DNA of 64,000 nucleotides from Chryseobacterium sp. GTDB taxonomy: Bacteria > Bacteroidota > Bacteroidia > Flavobacteriales > Weeksellaceae. The stretch spans positions 1-64,000 of the forward strand of contig NZ_JARBTK010000001.1 in the NCBI RefSeq assembly GCF_029240215.1. The letters run 5' to 3'. The notes beneath the pieces are model-generated. The model saw only the letters and a list, made by a program, of their open reading frames with translations. It searched no databases and was not told the origin of the DNA. Each line of letters starts with the position of its first letter. The stretch's first letter is position 1. Below, one piece after another: positions 8,129-17,065 of the stretch. Position numbers and translations under genes: made by a program.

Positions 8129-8848
8129 TTACTTACCAAGTAAATTTTTCAATCTGTTGTAGATTTCTACATATGCCTCAGTAACTTCTCCTAAGTCTCT
8201 TCTGAATCTGTCTTTATCCAATTTCTTCATCGTGTCTTTGTCCCAAAGTCTGCAAGTATCAGGAGAAATTTCGTCTGCTAAGATAATCTCACCATCAGAA
8301 GTTTTTCCTAATTCGATTTTGAAATCAACCAGGATGATGTTCATTTTATCGAAAAGATCGATCAAAATTTCGTTAATGTCTGAAGTTAATTCATACATTT
8401 CATCAAGCTCCTCGTATGTTGCAGCACCTAAGAAAACAGCGTGGTGATCGTTGATAAGCGGATCTCCCAACTCGTCTTTTTTATAGCAGATATCGAAGAT
8501 AGTAACAGGAGATTTAATTCCTTCTTCAACGCCTAATCTTTGAGCCATACTTCCTGCAGAATAGTTTCTTACAACCATTTCTAAAGGAATGATAGATACT
8601 TTTCTCACCAATTGCTCTCTTTCGTTCAATTGTTTAATGAAATGAGTCTTAATCCCTTTTTCATTTAAATATTCAAAGATCAAAGTTGTGATGGCGTTGT
8701 TCATTTCACCTTTCAAATCAACAGATCCTCTTTTTTGAGCATTAAATGCAGTAGCATCGTCCTTGAAACGAACTACAACTTGATCAGGATTATCGGTAGC
8801 AAATACTTGTTTCGCTTTACCTTCGTACAACATTTCTTTCTTTTCCAT
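8129..8848 (-). CDS. purC: phosphoribosylaminoimidazole-succinocarboxamide synthase
   Basis: It ligates aspartate to CAIR using ATP to form SAICAR in purine biosynthesis. The 239 residues include the N-terminal YEGKAKQVF, the substrate-binding segment [31 protein letters not shown], and the ATP and metal site [14 protein letters not shown]. Length is typical of the stand-alone enzyme. It lies 21 nt downstream of the DUF3307 gene, consistent with co-transcription from the satD promoter, since I see no terminator or clear promoter in between. Confidence 0.96.
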   Translation of the reverse strand: MEKKEMLYEGKAKQVFATDNPDQVVVRFKDDATAFNAQKRGSVDLKGEMNNAITTLIFEYLNEKGIKTHFIKQLNEREQLVRKVSIIPLEMVVRNYSAGSMAQRLGVEEGIKSPVTIFDICYKKDELGDPLINDHHAVFLGAATYEELDEMYELTSDINEILIDLFDKMNIILVDFKIELGKTSDGEIILADEISPDTCRLWDKDTMKKLDKDRFRRDLGEVTEAYVEIYNRLKNLLGK

Positions 8849-8869
8849 TTCTTACTAGATTTATTTTTA

Positions 8870-9565
8870 TTATTTAATTAAAATTCCTGTTAAAACTGCC
8901 AATCCAAAGCTCAAAAGTGTACCTATTAATACATACTCTGTCAATTTTCTTTGTTTGGCCTGTGCTAAGTCGCTGAACCTGAAAACAGATTTTGCAGCCA
9001 CCATAAAACCAACGCCTTCCCAGTGATTCACCAAAATAAAAGTGAATACCAGTAAACGTTCTAAAATTCCAATATATTTTCCGGCACTTGATAGAGATTC
9101 GGTTTGTATATTATCTGCTGTCTCTGGAACGGGCGTCCACGAAGACAATAATATTTTGATGAAAATTGAAGCTGGGGTCGTTAAAAACAAAGCTGCCATC
9201 AATATTTTTAAAATTTCCTGATCTTTTAAAAATTCAAAACTGAATTCATTAAAATAAAAAGAGACTCCTGTAATCACTAAAGTATGAAGAGCCTGATCGA
9301 TAAAAAACCAACTTTTTTTATTTTTAATAGTCTGAAAACTTAGTTTCGCAGCATCAATAATAAAATGTGTAATTCCTACTAAAACCGCTACCCACCAAAA
9401 CTGAAGATCCCAAAGGAAAATAAAACTTAAAACGGTGTGAATCAGAACATGAAGGTACAAATATTTACTCTTCAGTTTTTTGCTTTCTTTATCAGCTACC
9501 CATGAATTTGGCTGGAGAATAAAGTCTCCAAGTAAATGTGCCAATATGAGTTTAGTGAAAATCAT
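8870..9565 (-). CDS. DUF3307 family integral membrane protein
   Basis: The 231 residues include about six hydrophobic segments. The N-terminal signature LILAHLLGDFILQPNSWVADKE, with HVLIHTVLS and ITHFIIDAAKL, defines DUF3307. Conserved His and Asp residues inside predicted membrane helices suggest a metal or proton-linked function, but none is established to my knowledge. The start follows the satD stop by two bases, so the genes are tightly coupled. Co-occurrence with SatD-type proteins is something I recall as common, and the tight spacing here supports a shared task. Confidence 0.88.
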   Translation of the reverse strand: MIFTKLILAHLLGDFILQPNSWVADKESKKLKSKYLYLHVLIHTVLSFIFLWDLQFWWVAVLVGITHFIIDAAKLSFQTIKNKKSWFFIDQALHTLVITGVSFYFNEFSFEFLKDQEILKILMAALFLTTPASIFIKILLSSWTPVPETADNIQTESLSSAGKYIGILERLLVFTFILVNHWEGVGFMVAAKSVFRFSDLAQAKQRKLTEYVLIGTLLSFGLAVLTGILIK

Positions 9566-9567
9566 GC

Positions 9568-10173
9568 TTACAGTTCGGAAATTTTCTTTTTAAAATATTG
9601 ATTGGTTTCTACGATTAATTCGTAGTTTGCGCGTTTCAGTCTCTGGCTGATTGATGATTGTGAAATTGCGAATTTCTTTGCCAGATCTTCCTGAGTGATG
9701 TCAGTATTCATAATCATTTCGTGAATGATTTCGGAAGTCGCCATCGTCCAGTTATCGAAATCTTTCGAAGACCATTTCAACAAAATATTCAAGTCTCTGT
9801 CTAAAGAATCATTGGAAGTTTTGATAGCAACTGTGTGCCCGTCATTTTTTAAATCATTCAATAATCTTCCGGAATTTACATATGCTGTTCCGTTGGATTC
9901 TGTGATTTTTTCAGATGAAAAATTTTCTTCACCAATACCAATGGCAATCCTTACATCTAGATTTTCCTGACTTTTTATGAGAGATTTTATGGCTAAGAAA
10001 CGCCAGAAAACTTCATCAATATGACATTTAAACTGAAATTCGTCGCCTCTGTAGATTTCCCATGTTTGAGGTGCGCTTCCCCAATTTTCGAGAAGATTTT
10101 TAAGCTTGGTAATCCAAACTTCTGTTTCTGCGTGTTGTGAATTTATAATGTCTCCGGTAAGTACCGCTATCAT
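9568..10173 (-). CDS. SatD family protein with C-terminal helix-turn-helix
   Basis: The 201 residues have an N-terminal domain beginning MIAVLTGDIINSQ and containing IYRGDEFQFKC and RIAIGIGEE. This is a SatD-type domain, reminiscent of nucleotidyl cyclase-like folds with a conserved GD and RGDEFQ. The C-terminus has a helix-turn-helix, ITQEDLAKKFAISQSSISQRLKRANYELI, similar to sigma-70 region 4 type helices. This suggests a ligand-sensing DNA-binding regulator. It is the first gene of a unit with DUF3307 and purC. Just upstream are five TATAAG-type motifs, the obvious candidates for its own binding sites. The name SatD derives from acid-tolerance work in streptococci; function here is unknown. 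Confidence 0.82.
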   Translation of the reverse strand: MIAVLTGDIINSQHAETEVWITKLKNLLENWGSAPQTWEIYRGDEFQFKCHIDEVFWRFLAIKSLIKSQENLDVRIAIGIGEENFSSEKITESNGTAYVNSGRLLNDLKNDGHTVAIKTSNDSLDRDLNILLKWSSKDFDNWTMATSEIIHEMIMNTDITQEDLAKKFAISQSSISQRLKRANYELIVETNQYFKKKISEL

Positions 10174-10177
10174 TTTG

Positions 10178-10185
10178 CAAATATA
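10178..10185 (-). promoter_or_regulatory. -7 box for satD, near-leaderless transcript
   Basis: TATATTTG on the minus strand ends only four bases before the ATG at 10173. Transcription should therefore begin at or within a few bases of the start codon, giving a leaderless or nearly leaderless mRNA. Confidence 0.6.
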
Positions 10186-10259
10186 AGCATAATTACTTAT
10201 AAATAAAAAATATAAGCAGATACACTTATAGATATTGATTATTAGTGAATCTGCTTATA
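10182..10259. promoter_or_regulatory. cluster of TATAAG motifs, candidate SatD operator
   Basis: Five copies of TATAAGC/T occur in 78 bp: 10182 (+), 10195-10201 (-), 10211 (+), 10224-10230 (-) and 10252-10259 (-). The segment 10211-10259 also forms a 16-bp stem with one mismatch (TATAAGCAGATACACT against TATAAGCAGATTCACT). It overlaps the satD promoter. Confidence 0.5.
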
Positions 10260-10363
10260 TCGATGATGTTTTAATAGTAACATTTTGTGAGATTTATTCA
10301 AAAATAGAAATAACATCATGGATTATTTTATATTTAAAATGCTCCGCGCGCGTTTAATAAAAA

Positions 10364-10439
10364 GTTTGTCATCCTGAAAGGATCTATACTAAGTTTTCGA
10401 ATTGAATTACGTTGTTAAGATCCTTTCAGGATGACAAAC
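10364..10439. repeat. dispersed inverted repeat, copy 3 (variant)
   Basis: Perfect 21-bp arms beginning GTTTGTCATCCTGAAAGG, with a 34-nt AT-rich centre. It shares the outer GTTTGTCAT with the other copies but differs inside (CATCCTGAAAGGATC rather than CATTCCGnAGGAATC). Together with the satD operator it fills the 314-base gap 10174-10487. Confidence 0.85.
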
Positions 10440-10487
10440 AGAATGAAAATGCTGTAGAATTTTAGTTTTATCTAAAAATCTAAAATC

Positions 10488-12353
10488 TTATCTCTTAATA
10501 AACTGATAAACCTTATCATCTAATTTCAATAAATAAGAACCTGTTGTTAAATTTTGAACTGAAATGTTTTTCTTATTTTTAAAAGGATTTTGTTCGGTAG
10601 AAATTACTTTTCCTGAAAAATCTAAAATCTGAGCCTTTTTTATAGTATCCGTTTTTCCGTTAACGAAAATATTGTCATTAACAGGGTTTGGATAAATTTT
10701 AAACTCATTATTTTGAGTAAGAATCACATCAGAAGTTGCTAAAGTTCCTAAGTTCTGGCAATAATTACTTGCATATGAATCCCATTCACCAAGGTTAAAG
10801 GTGGTTGTCGGTTGATTGACAGTCGATTTTCTGTATAAAGAAACATTACCCAAAACAGAAGAATTATTTGTACTTGAAACCCCGATTGCATCAACAGTTG
10901 TAGATTTGTATCTTAATTCTAAATATTGGCTTCCCGAATAAGTCATTTGTGGAGCAGCCGTTACAAATTTTGCCTGATTTATAGTATAGCAAGAGAAATT
11001 TGCATCAGGATTTAAGACAACAAAAGTTTCGTTATTCTGAACAATTCCTTCCAATTCATACGGATCAGGGAAATAATAATTGGTTCCGCTTGGGAACTGA
11101 ATAGATAATCTGTAGTCACTTAAATTTACTGGATGTCCTGTTTTATTGGTGATTTCTAAAGCTTTATTATTGGATGTTCCTTCCAGGTATTTTGAAACAA
11201 ATAAATCTTTAGCATAAATATCCGATGCCAAAGTCGTTGTTGAAGCTACGTTGCTGTCTGATGATAATAAATATCCGTTGTCATAAGCTTTAACTGTGAA
11301 AGTATAGGTTGTAGAAGGCATTAAATGGTCTACACTGAACGTTGTATTTTTCGTCGCTCCAACTAAAGTTCCGTTCTGATAAATTTTATATCCTATAACA
11401 TCAGTGCTTGTACTCGGTGTCCAGCTTAATGATGAAAAATAAGCGCTGTTTTGAGTTACAGTTAAATTTGCCGGAGTCTGTGGTGCAACCGTATCCGGAG
11501 TCTGTCCCCAAATTGCATTTACCCAAGAAGGATTATCAATAAAAGGGTTTCTGTTTCTCTGTAAGTTATAAACAGCATTGTTTCTATCAATTTCCTTTTG
11601 AGAAACAGGATCTTGAGTATGCCACTGAAGAAGCATTGCAATATAAGCAGGATCAAAAGCTCTTTCTTCAGTTCCGTCCAAAGGATTGGTGTCGGAAGCA
11701 GGATTTGTATTGTTATTAAAATTAAAACTGCCTAATTTTCCTTCATACCTTACTGCAAAATATAGTAAACTTCTCGCAACATCACCTTTAAATTCATTGA
11801 TAGGCTCATAAACACGACCTGTATAAGTCATTCCTGGAATGGCGCAATTACCGATTCTTGAAGAATTCGTAAACGTATAATATATGGTAGAACCTACAAT
11901 TCCGTAAGGGTAATTACTTCTTAACTGATTGATTCTCGCATCGGTTGGAACTACATAAAACAAATCCGAATACATCGGGTAATTGCTGTAAAATGTACTT
12001 TGAGGCATCATATGTTCCCTATTCCAGCCTAAACCTTCCGCACCTGCACTTCCGATAATATTTGCTGTTGTGTATTCATAAGCATCAGGTCCTGTTGGAA
12101 TTTCAGAATACATATCCAATAAAATAGTAGTATTTGTAGCGCCGTGGTCATAATATTTATCTAAATCAGTCTGATTATAGTAGTTGGTAAGATCACCATA
12201 ATGTCGGTTGATATTTTTTTCAGAAATAATATCATGAACTTTTGATTTCAGCGCATAACCTGAAAGTCCTGAAGTTCCATCGTAATATCCCGCAGGAATC
12301 TGAGCAAATGCATACGTTGAAATGAATAAAACAGGAAATAGAAATTTTTTCAT
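10488..12353 (-). CDS. secreted endonuclease I family nuclease with T9SS type A sorting domain
   Basis: The 621 residues begin with a signal peptide (MKKFLFPVLFISTYAFAQ). Residues from about 20 to 260 form an endonuclease I domain, with the conserved nuclease block WNREHMMPQSTF and the later RSLLYFAVRYEG. A fibronectin type III domain follows (about 285-370, TPANLTVTQNS to SSDSNVASTTTL), then a lamin-tail-like beta domain (about 380-485, KALEITNKTGHPVNLSDY). It ends with a T9SS type A C-terminal domain: IYPNPVNDNIFV, then a GSYLLKL-type strand and VYQFIKR. It probably degrades extracellular DNA or RNA. It is monocistronic; no T9SS machinery genes are in the window. Confidence 0.92.
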   Translation of the reverse strand: MKKFLFPVLFISTYAFAQIPAGYYDGTSGLSGYALKSKVHDIISEKNINRHYGDLTNYYNQTDLDKYYDHGATNTTILLDMYSEIPTGPDAYEYTTANIIGSAGAEGLGWNREHMMPQSTFYSNYPMYSDLFYVVPTDARINQLRSNYPYGIVGSTIYYTFTNSSRIGNCAIPGMTYTGRVYEPINEFKGDVARSLLYFAVRYEGKLGSFNFNNNTNPASDTNPLDGTEERAFDPAYIAMLLQWHTQDPVSQKEIDRNNAVYNLQRNRNPFIDNPSWVNAIWGQTPDTVAPQTPANLTVTQNSAYFSSLSWTPSTSTDVIGYKIYQNGTLVGATKNTTFSVDHLMPSTTYTFTVKAYDNGYLLSSDSNVASTTTLASDIYAKDLFVSKYLEGTSNNKALEITNKTGHPVNLSDYRLSIQFPSGTNYYFPDPYELEGIVQNNETFVVLNPDANFSCYTINQAKFVTAAPQMTYSGSQYLELRYKSTTVDAIGVSSTNNSSVLGNVSLYRKSTVNQPTTTFNLGEWDSYASNYCQNLGTLATSDVILTQNNEFKIYPNPVNDNIFVNGKTDTIKKAQILDFSGKVISTEQNPFKNKKNISVQNLTTGSYLLKLDDKVYQFIKR

Positions 12354-12516
12354 TCTTTAAAAATTGGTTTGCTAAATTATGAAATTAATACAATTGTAAT
12401 TAAATATTATCATTAATGTTATGTTAAATTTAAGAGTGTAAAAAATTGATATATAAAACTTTAGACTGACTTTTTTATACTTAAGTAAATTTTTTTTCGT
12501 ATTTCGGCAATTTAAG

Positions 12517-12524
12517 TATCTTTG
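12517..12524 (+). promoter_or_regulatory. -7 box for the acyl-CoA dehydrogenase gene
   Basis: TATCTTTG, 20 nt before the ATG, matches TAnnTTTG. Confidence 0.6.
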
Positions 12525-12544
12525 GGCACTAACTATTATCTAAT

Positions 12545-13684
12545 ATGAATACAGAAACTATCAACAACATTAAAATGATAGCTGAAACAGCAAAAGAATT
12601 TGCTGAGAAAAATATCAGACCCAATATTATGGAGTGGGACGAAAGCCAGACTTTTCCTAAAGAATTATTTCATCAATTAGGAGATATGGGCTTCATGGGA
12701 ATCCTAATTCCTGAGCAGTATGGTGGTTCTGGTTTGGGTTATCATGAGTATGTTACCATCTTGGATGAGATTTCTCAGGTAGACCCTTCTATCGGACTTT
12801 CTGTAGCAGCTCACAATTCGTTGTGTACCAATCATATTTATGAGTTCGGAAACGAAGAGCAAAGAAACAAATGGCTTCCTCAGTTAGCTACCGGAAAAGT
12901 AATCGGAGCTTGGGGATTGACAGAGCATAACACAGGATCTGATTCTGGCGGAATGTCTACAACTGCTGTAAAAGACGGTGAAGAATGGGTTATCAATGGT
13001 GCTAAAAACTTTATCACTCACGCAATTTCAGGGGATATTGCTGTTGTCATGACGAGAACAGGAGAAATTGGTGCAAAAAACAATTCCACTGCTTTCGTTC
13101 TTGAAAAAGGAATGGCAGGTTTCACTTCCGGAAAAAAAGAAAATAAATTAGGAATGCGTGCTTCAGAAACTGCAGAACTTATCTTTGATAACGTTCGAGT
13201 ACCAGATTCTCACCGTTTAGGAGAAGTTGGTGAAGGTTTCAAACAGGCTATGAAAATATTAGATGGCGGTAGAATTTCTATTGCTGCATTAAGTTTAGGA
13301 ACCGCGAGAGGAGCTTACAAAGCTGCTTTAAAATATGCTCAGGAGAGAAAACAATTTGGAAAAGCAATTTCTGAATTTCAGGCAATCAACTTTATGTTGG
13401 CTGATATGGCAACAGAAATCGATGCTGCTGAATTGTTGATTCAAAGAGCTTCAACATTGAAAAATGCTAAGCAAAAAATGACTAAAGAAGGTGCAATGGC
13501 AAAATTGTACGCTTCTGAAGCTTGTGTAAGAATATCAAACAATGCTGTTCAGGTTTTTGGAGGTTACGGATATACAAAAGATTTTCCTGCTGAGAAATTC
13601 TACAGAGATTCTAAACTTTGTACAATCGGAGAAGGAACTTCAGAAATTCAAAGATTAGTTATCGGTAGAGAGATTACAAAATAA
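12545..13684 (+). CDS. acyl-CoA dehydrogenase
   Basis: This FAD enzyme introduces the alpha-beta double bond into acyl-CoA in fatty-acid or branched-chain amino-acid breakdown, passing electrons to ETF. The 379 residues cover all three domains: the helical N-terminus with YGGSGLGYHEYV, the middle beta domain with GAWGLTEHNTGSDSGG and NGAKNFITHA, and the C-terminal helical domain with RKQFGKAISEFQA and QVFGGYGYTKDFPAEKFYRD. The catalytic base is the first Glu of GEGTSEIQR. Length is exactly that of short-chain acyl-CoA dehydrogenases. It stands alone between a promoter and a terminator, so the chain-length preference cannot be inferred from context. Confidence 0.94.
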   Translation: MNTETINNIKMIAETAKEFAEKNIRPNIMEWDESQTFPKELFHQLGDMGFMGILIPEQYGGSGLGYHEYVTILDEISQVDPSIGLSVAAHNSLCTNHIYEFGNEEQRNKWLPQLATGKVIGAWGLTEHNTGSDSGGMSTTAVKDGEEWVINGAKNFITHAISGDIAVVMTRTGEIGAKNNSTAFVLEKGMAGFTSGKKENKLGMRASETAELIFDNVRVPDSHRLGEVGEGFKQAMKILDGGRISIAALSLGTARGAYKAALKYAQERKQFGKAISEFQAINFMLADMATEIDAAELLIQRASTLKNAKQKMTKEGAMAKLYASEACVRISNNAVQVFGGYGYTKDFPAEKFYRDSKLCTIGEGTSEIQRLVIGREITK

Positions 13685-13704
13685 TTAAATTATTATAAAA
13701 TTCA

Positions 13705-13737
13705 ATAGCACACGTGTTTTTCGTGTGCTATTTTTTG
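13705..13737 (+). terminator. intrinsic terminator after the acyl-CoA dehydrogenase gene
   Basis: Perfect stem ATAGCACACG / CGTGTGCTAT followed by a T run. Confidence 0.9.
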
Positions 13738-13844
13738 TTTATGCGAGAAATGTTTTACTAAGCATTGAATGTAATGCATAATTATTTATGTTAAATATCT
13801 AAAATTTTCTTAAAAAAATTTGTTTTTCGTAACTAAAATTTTAT

Positions 13845-13852
13845 TAGCTTTG
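13845..13852 (+). promoter_or_regulatory. -7 box for the metallopeptidase gene
   Basis: TAGCTTTG, 27 nt before the chosen ATG, matches TAnnTTTG. A TTTG at 13819-13822 could be the -33 box, with slightly long spacing. Confidence 0.5.
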
Positions 13853-13879
13853 ATATTCCACAATCAAAATAATAATTTT

Positions 13880-16810
13880 ATGAAAAAACAATTATTGCTG
13901 ATAGGAATGCTTGTCATGTCAGGTATTTCTTTCGCACAAACCGACCGTCTCTGGACAACCGGATCTACAAAAGAAAACACAGATGTTTTTGAAAACAAAA
14001 CAAACATTCTCAATCCAAAAATTTATCAGCTAGATATCAACGGGCTAAAAAGCGTTCTTGCAAAAGCTCCAAAGAGATTAGCTGCCTGGGAAAAATCAGA
14101 AATTATTATTTCTTTCCCAAATTCTGAAGGAAAATTAGAAAACTTTAAAGTAAGAGAAAATTCAAATTTTGATCCTCAGCTTGCCGCAAAATATCCGGAT
14201 ATTAAATCTTATGTTGGTGAAGGTCTTGATGATCCGAATTCTACGGTATATTTCAGTATTTCTCCTCTGGGATTATCTTCAATGGAAATTTATGGTGATA
14301 AATCGGCTGTTTTCATTGAACCGTACACAAAAGATCTTTCTTCGTATGTGGTTTATAAAAAGTCTGATAAAAAAGACAATTTAAATACTTTCGAATGCAC
14401 TGTTATCGATGTTGCCCAAAAAGGAATCAGCACTTCAGCTCTCGAAGCAAGACCAAACGCAGATGATGCTAAATTAAGAACATTCCGATTGGCTCTTTCT
14501 TCAACAGGAGAGTATACAACTTACTTCGGAGGTACAAAAGCATTAGCTTTGGCAGCAATGAATAATACAATGACTCGTGTGAACGGCGTTTTTGAAAAAG
14601 ATTTTGCAGCAAGAATGGTTTTGATAGCCAATAATGACGCGGTAATTTATACTAATGCTTCTACAGATCCTTATTCTGCAGCTGCACAAATGAGTAATTG
14701 GAATTCTCAGCTTCAGTCAACTTTAACGTCTGTAATTGGTGAAGCAAACTATGATGTAGGACATTTATTCGGAGCTTCCGGAGGTGGCGGAAATGCAGGC
14801 TGCATCGGTTGTGTTTGTGTAAACGGTTCAAAAGGCAGCGGTTACACCTCTCCTGCAGACGGAATTCCATCTGGTGATAATTTTGACATCGATTATGTAG
14901 CCCACGAATTAGGTCATCAGTTTGGAGGAAATCACACTTTCTCAATGAGCAATGAGGGAACAGGTGTCAATATGGAACCTGGTTCAGGATCAACAATTAT
15001 GGGTTATGCAGGAATTACAAGCCAGGATATTCAACCACATTCAGATTCTTTCTTTCATGCGATAAGCATTCAGCAGATCACGAATAATATTAAAGCTAAA
15101 ACCTGTCCTGTAAGCACTTCTACCGGAAATACAATTCCTACTGCAGATGCAGGCTTAGATTATACAATTCCGAAAAGCACACCTTTTATGCTTACAGGAA
15201 CCGGAACTGATACTAACGGAGATTCATTAACTTATATTTGGGAGCAAATAGATAATGCTTCTTCTTCTCAAACCGGAGCAAGCTCTGCAGCAAGTGCAAC
15301 AAAAGCAAGCGGACCAACATTCAGATCATGGACTCCTACAACGAGCCCTGTAAGATATTTCCCAAGAATGGCATCTGTTTTAGCGGGTGCAACAACTACT
15401 GCAGGCTCAGAAATCAATGTAGAGGCTCTTTCTTCTGTAGCAAGATCTTTAAATTTCAGATTTACAGTTCGTGATAACAGAGCAGGAGGTTCGGGAAACA
15501 ATTCTGATGATGCTAAAGTTACTGTAAATGCAACTGCAGGACCTTTCATCATTACTTCTCAGGGTTCGGCAACAACTTACACTGGAGGAAGTTCTCAAAA
15601 CGTAACATGGAATGTTGCCGGAACAACAGCAAACGGCGTAAATGCTGCTAATGTAGATATTCTTTGGTCAACAAATTCCGGGACAACCTGGACAACCTTA
15701 TTGGCAGGAACTCCAAATGACGGTTCACAGGCAGTTACGATTCCGAATGTTTCTACAACCACCGGGAGGATTATGGTAAAAGGAAGTAATCATATTTTCT
15801 TTGACGTGAATAATGCCAATATTTCTGTAAATGCAGGCTCAGGAAGTACAGATACGGTTGCTCCTACAGCTCCTACTCTTTCGGCTTCAGGAACAACTTC
15901 TACAAGCACCAATCTTTCATGGAGTGGAGCAACAGATGCGGTTGGTGTTACAGGTTACGATGTTTATCAGGGAGCTTCACTTATTGGTTCTACAGCTTCT
16001 ACAACGTATACTGTTACAAGTTTAATGCCTTCAACAACTTACAGTTTCACGGTTAGGGCTAAAGATGCAGCAGGAAATGTTTCTACAGCAAGTAATACGG
16101 CAACCGTAACGACTCTCGCCGGAAGTACTGTTACTTATTGTACAGCATCTGCGACAAATACCGCAGATGAAAGAATTGGAAACGTAACATTTGGTACCAT
16201 CAATAATACTTCTACTGGAACTGCAGGTTATGAAAACTTCACTTCAATTTCAACAAATGTTACCCGAGGAACGGCAAATACAATTTCTATCACACCGGTT
16301 TGGACTTCCACTAAATATAATGAAGCATACGCAGTTTATATCGACTATAATAAAGATGGTGATTTTACTGACAGCGGAGAATTAGCATGGACGAAAACAG
16401 GTTCGCAAACAACTCCTGTGACAGGATCAATTACGATTCCTTCAACAGCAACTCTTGGAAGTACAAGAATGAGAGTCATGATGCAGTACAATTCTGTTCC
16501 TTCATCATCTTGTGGATCTTATACTTACGGACAGGTTGAAGATTATACTTTAAATATTATTTCATCAGGAAGAGGGGATGATTTTAATGTTGAAAATTTA
16601 ATGACAGATATTAAATTATATCCGAATCCTGTAAGAGATATTTTAAATATTTCAAATACGACGACTGAAGATTATAAAATCTTCGATATGGGTGGAAAAC
16701 TAATTAACTCAGGAAAACTCGAAAGAGGCACAGTAAATGTAAGTAACCTTACAACGGGAGCTTACACGATCCAGATTGGAGAAATCTCAAAAAGATTTAT
16801 CAAAAATTAA
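13880..16810 (+). CDS. secreted reprolysin-like zinc metallopeptidase with FnIII, GEVED and T9SS sorting domains
   Basis: The 976 residues start with a signal peptide (MKKQLLLIGMLVMSGISFAQ); the frame is open upstream to 13820 but the signal peptide fixes the start. After a propeptide-like region (about 20-180), the peptidase domain has the zinc motif HELGHQFGGNH beginning at H342, and a Met-turn candidate in STIMGYAG. A beta-sandwich region follows, then a fibronectin type III domain (TAPTLSASGTTS to NTATVTTL) and a GEVED domain with VYIDYNKDGDFTD and GQVEDYTLNI. It ends in a T9SS type A domain, LYPNPVRDILNIS. It is a probable extracellular protease. A Cys-rich insert (GCIGCVCVNGSKGSG) lies just before the zinc motif. 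Confidence 0.93.
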   Translation: MKKQLLLIGMLVMSGISFAQTDRLWTTGSTKENTDVFENKTNILNPKIYQLDINGLKSVLAKAPKRLAAWEKSEIIISFPNSEGKLENFKVRENSNFDPQLAAKYPDIKSYVGEGLDDPNSTVYFSISPLGLSSMEIYGDKSAVFIEPYTKDLSSYVVYKKSDKKDNLNTFECTVIDVAQKGISTSALEARPNADDAKLRTFRLALSSTGEYTTYFGGTKALALAAMNNTMTRVNGVFEKDFAARMVLIANNDAVIYTNASTDPYSAAAQMSNWNSQLQSTLTSVIGEANYDVGHLFGASGGGGNAGCIGCVCVNGSKGSGYTSPADGIPSGDNFDIDYVAHELGHQFGGNHTFSMSNEGTGVNMEPGSGSTIMGYAGITSQDIQPHSDSFFHAISIQQITNNIKAKTCPVSTSTGNTIPTADAGLDYTIPKSTPFMLTGTGTDTNGDSLTYIWEQIDNASSSQTGASSAASATKASGPTFRSWTPTTSPVRYFPRMASVLAGATTTAGSEINVEALSSVARSLNFRFTVRDNRAGGSGNNSDDAKVTVNATAGPFIITSQGSATTYTGGSSQNVTWNVAGTTANGVNAANVDILWSTNSGTTWTTLLAGTPNDGSQAVTIPNVSTTTGRIMVKGSNHIFFDVNNANISVNAGSGSTDTVAPTAPTLSASGTTSTSTNLSWSGATDAVGVTGYDVYQGASLIGSTASTTYTVTSLMPSTTYSFTVRAKDAAGNVSTASNTATVTTLAGSTVTYCTASATNTADERIGNVTFGTINNTSTGTAGYENFTSISTNVTRGTANTISITPVWTSTKYNEAYAVYIDYNKDGDFTDSGELAWTKTGSQTTPVTGSITIPSTATLGSTRMRVMMQYNSVPSSSCGSYTYGQVEDYTLNIISSGRGDDFNVENLMTDIKLYPNPVRDILNISNTTTEDYKIFDMGGKLINSGKLERGTVNVSNLTTGAYTIQIGEISKRFIKN

Positions 16811-16830
16811 TCATTAAAAATTAAACTTAG

Positions 16831-16864
16831 AAAAGACTGTCTGAAAATGGCAGTCTTTTTTTTG
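16831..16864 (+). terminator. intrinsic terminator after the metallopeptidase gene
   Basis: Stem AAAAGACTG / CAGTCTTTT with an 11-nt loop, running into a long T run. Confidence 0.8.
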
Positions 16865-16885
16865 ACGAATAAATTATTTTAATTA

Positions 16886-17040
16886 ATTAGAAATTAGAAA
16901 TTAGAAATTAGAAATTGTTTTTCTAAATTTCATACTAAGGAAAGCGGTCGAAGCATTTATCAAAATAAAAAAATAGGTTCTTCCTGAAAAACGCACAAAA
17001 ACCTAATGCCTAATTCCTAATTTCTAATTCCTAATTTTTA
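16886..17040. repeat. inverted array of ATTAGAAA and CTAATTY units, no gene inside
   Basis: About four 8-bp units of ATTAGAAA (16886-16916) are mirrored by about five 7-bp units of CTAATTC/T (17003-17039). ATTAGAAATTAG on the left is the exact reverse complement of CTAATTTCTAAT on the right. The 85-nt interior shows no gene. It resembles the flanks of the four-helix-bundle unit at 7686-8117. Confidence 0.75.
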
Positions 17041-17046
17041 TCTTTG
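17039..17046 (+). promoter_or_regulatory. -7 box for the MazG-like operon
   Basis: TATCTTTG begins at the last base of the repeat array and lies 20 nt before the ATG. The repeat arm therefore supplies the upstream promoter region. Confidence 0.6.
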
Positions 17047-17065
17047 CTTTAAATTTAAAAATTTC

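Noticed and set aside
10340..10353. A short GC-alternating island (CCGCGCGCG) as a regulatory site
   Set aside because: It is only about ten bases, has no partner sequence and lies next to a repeat; nothing supports a function.
16886..17040. CRISPR-like direct repeats
   Set aside because: The units are 7-8 bp, contiguous and mirrored, with no unique spacers and no cas genes nearby.
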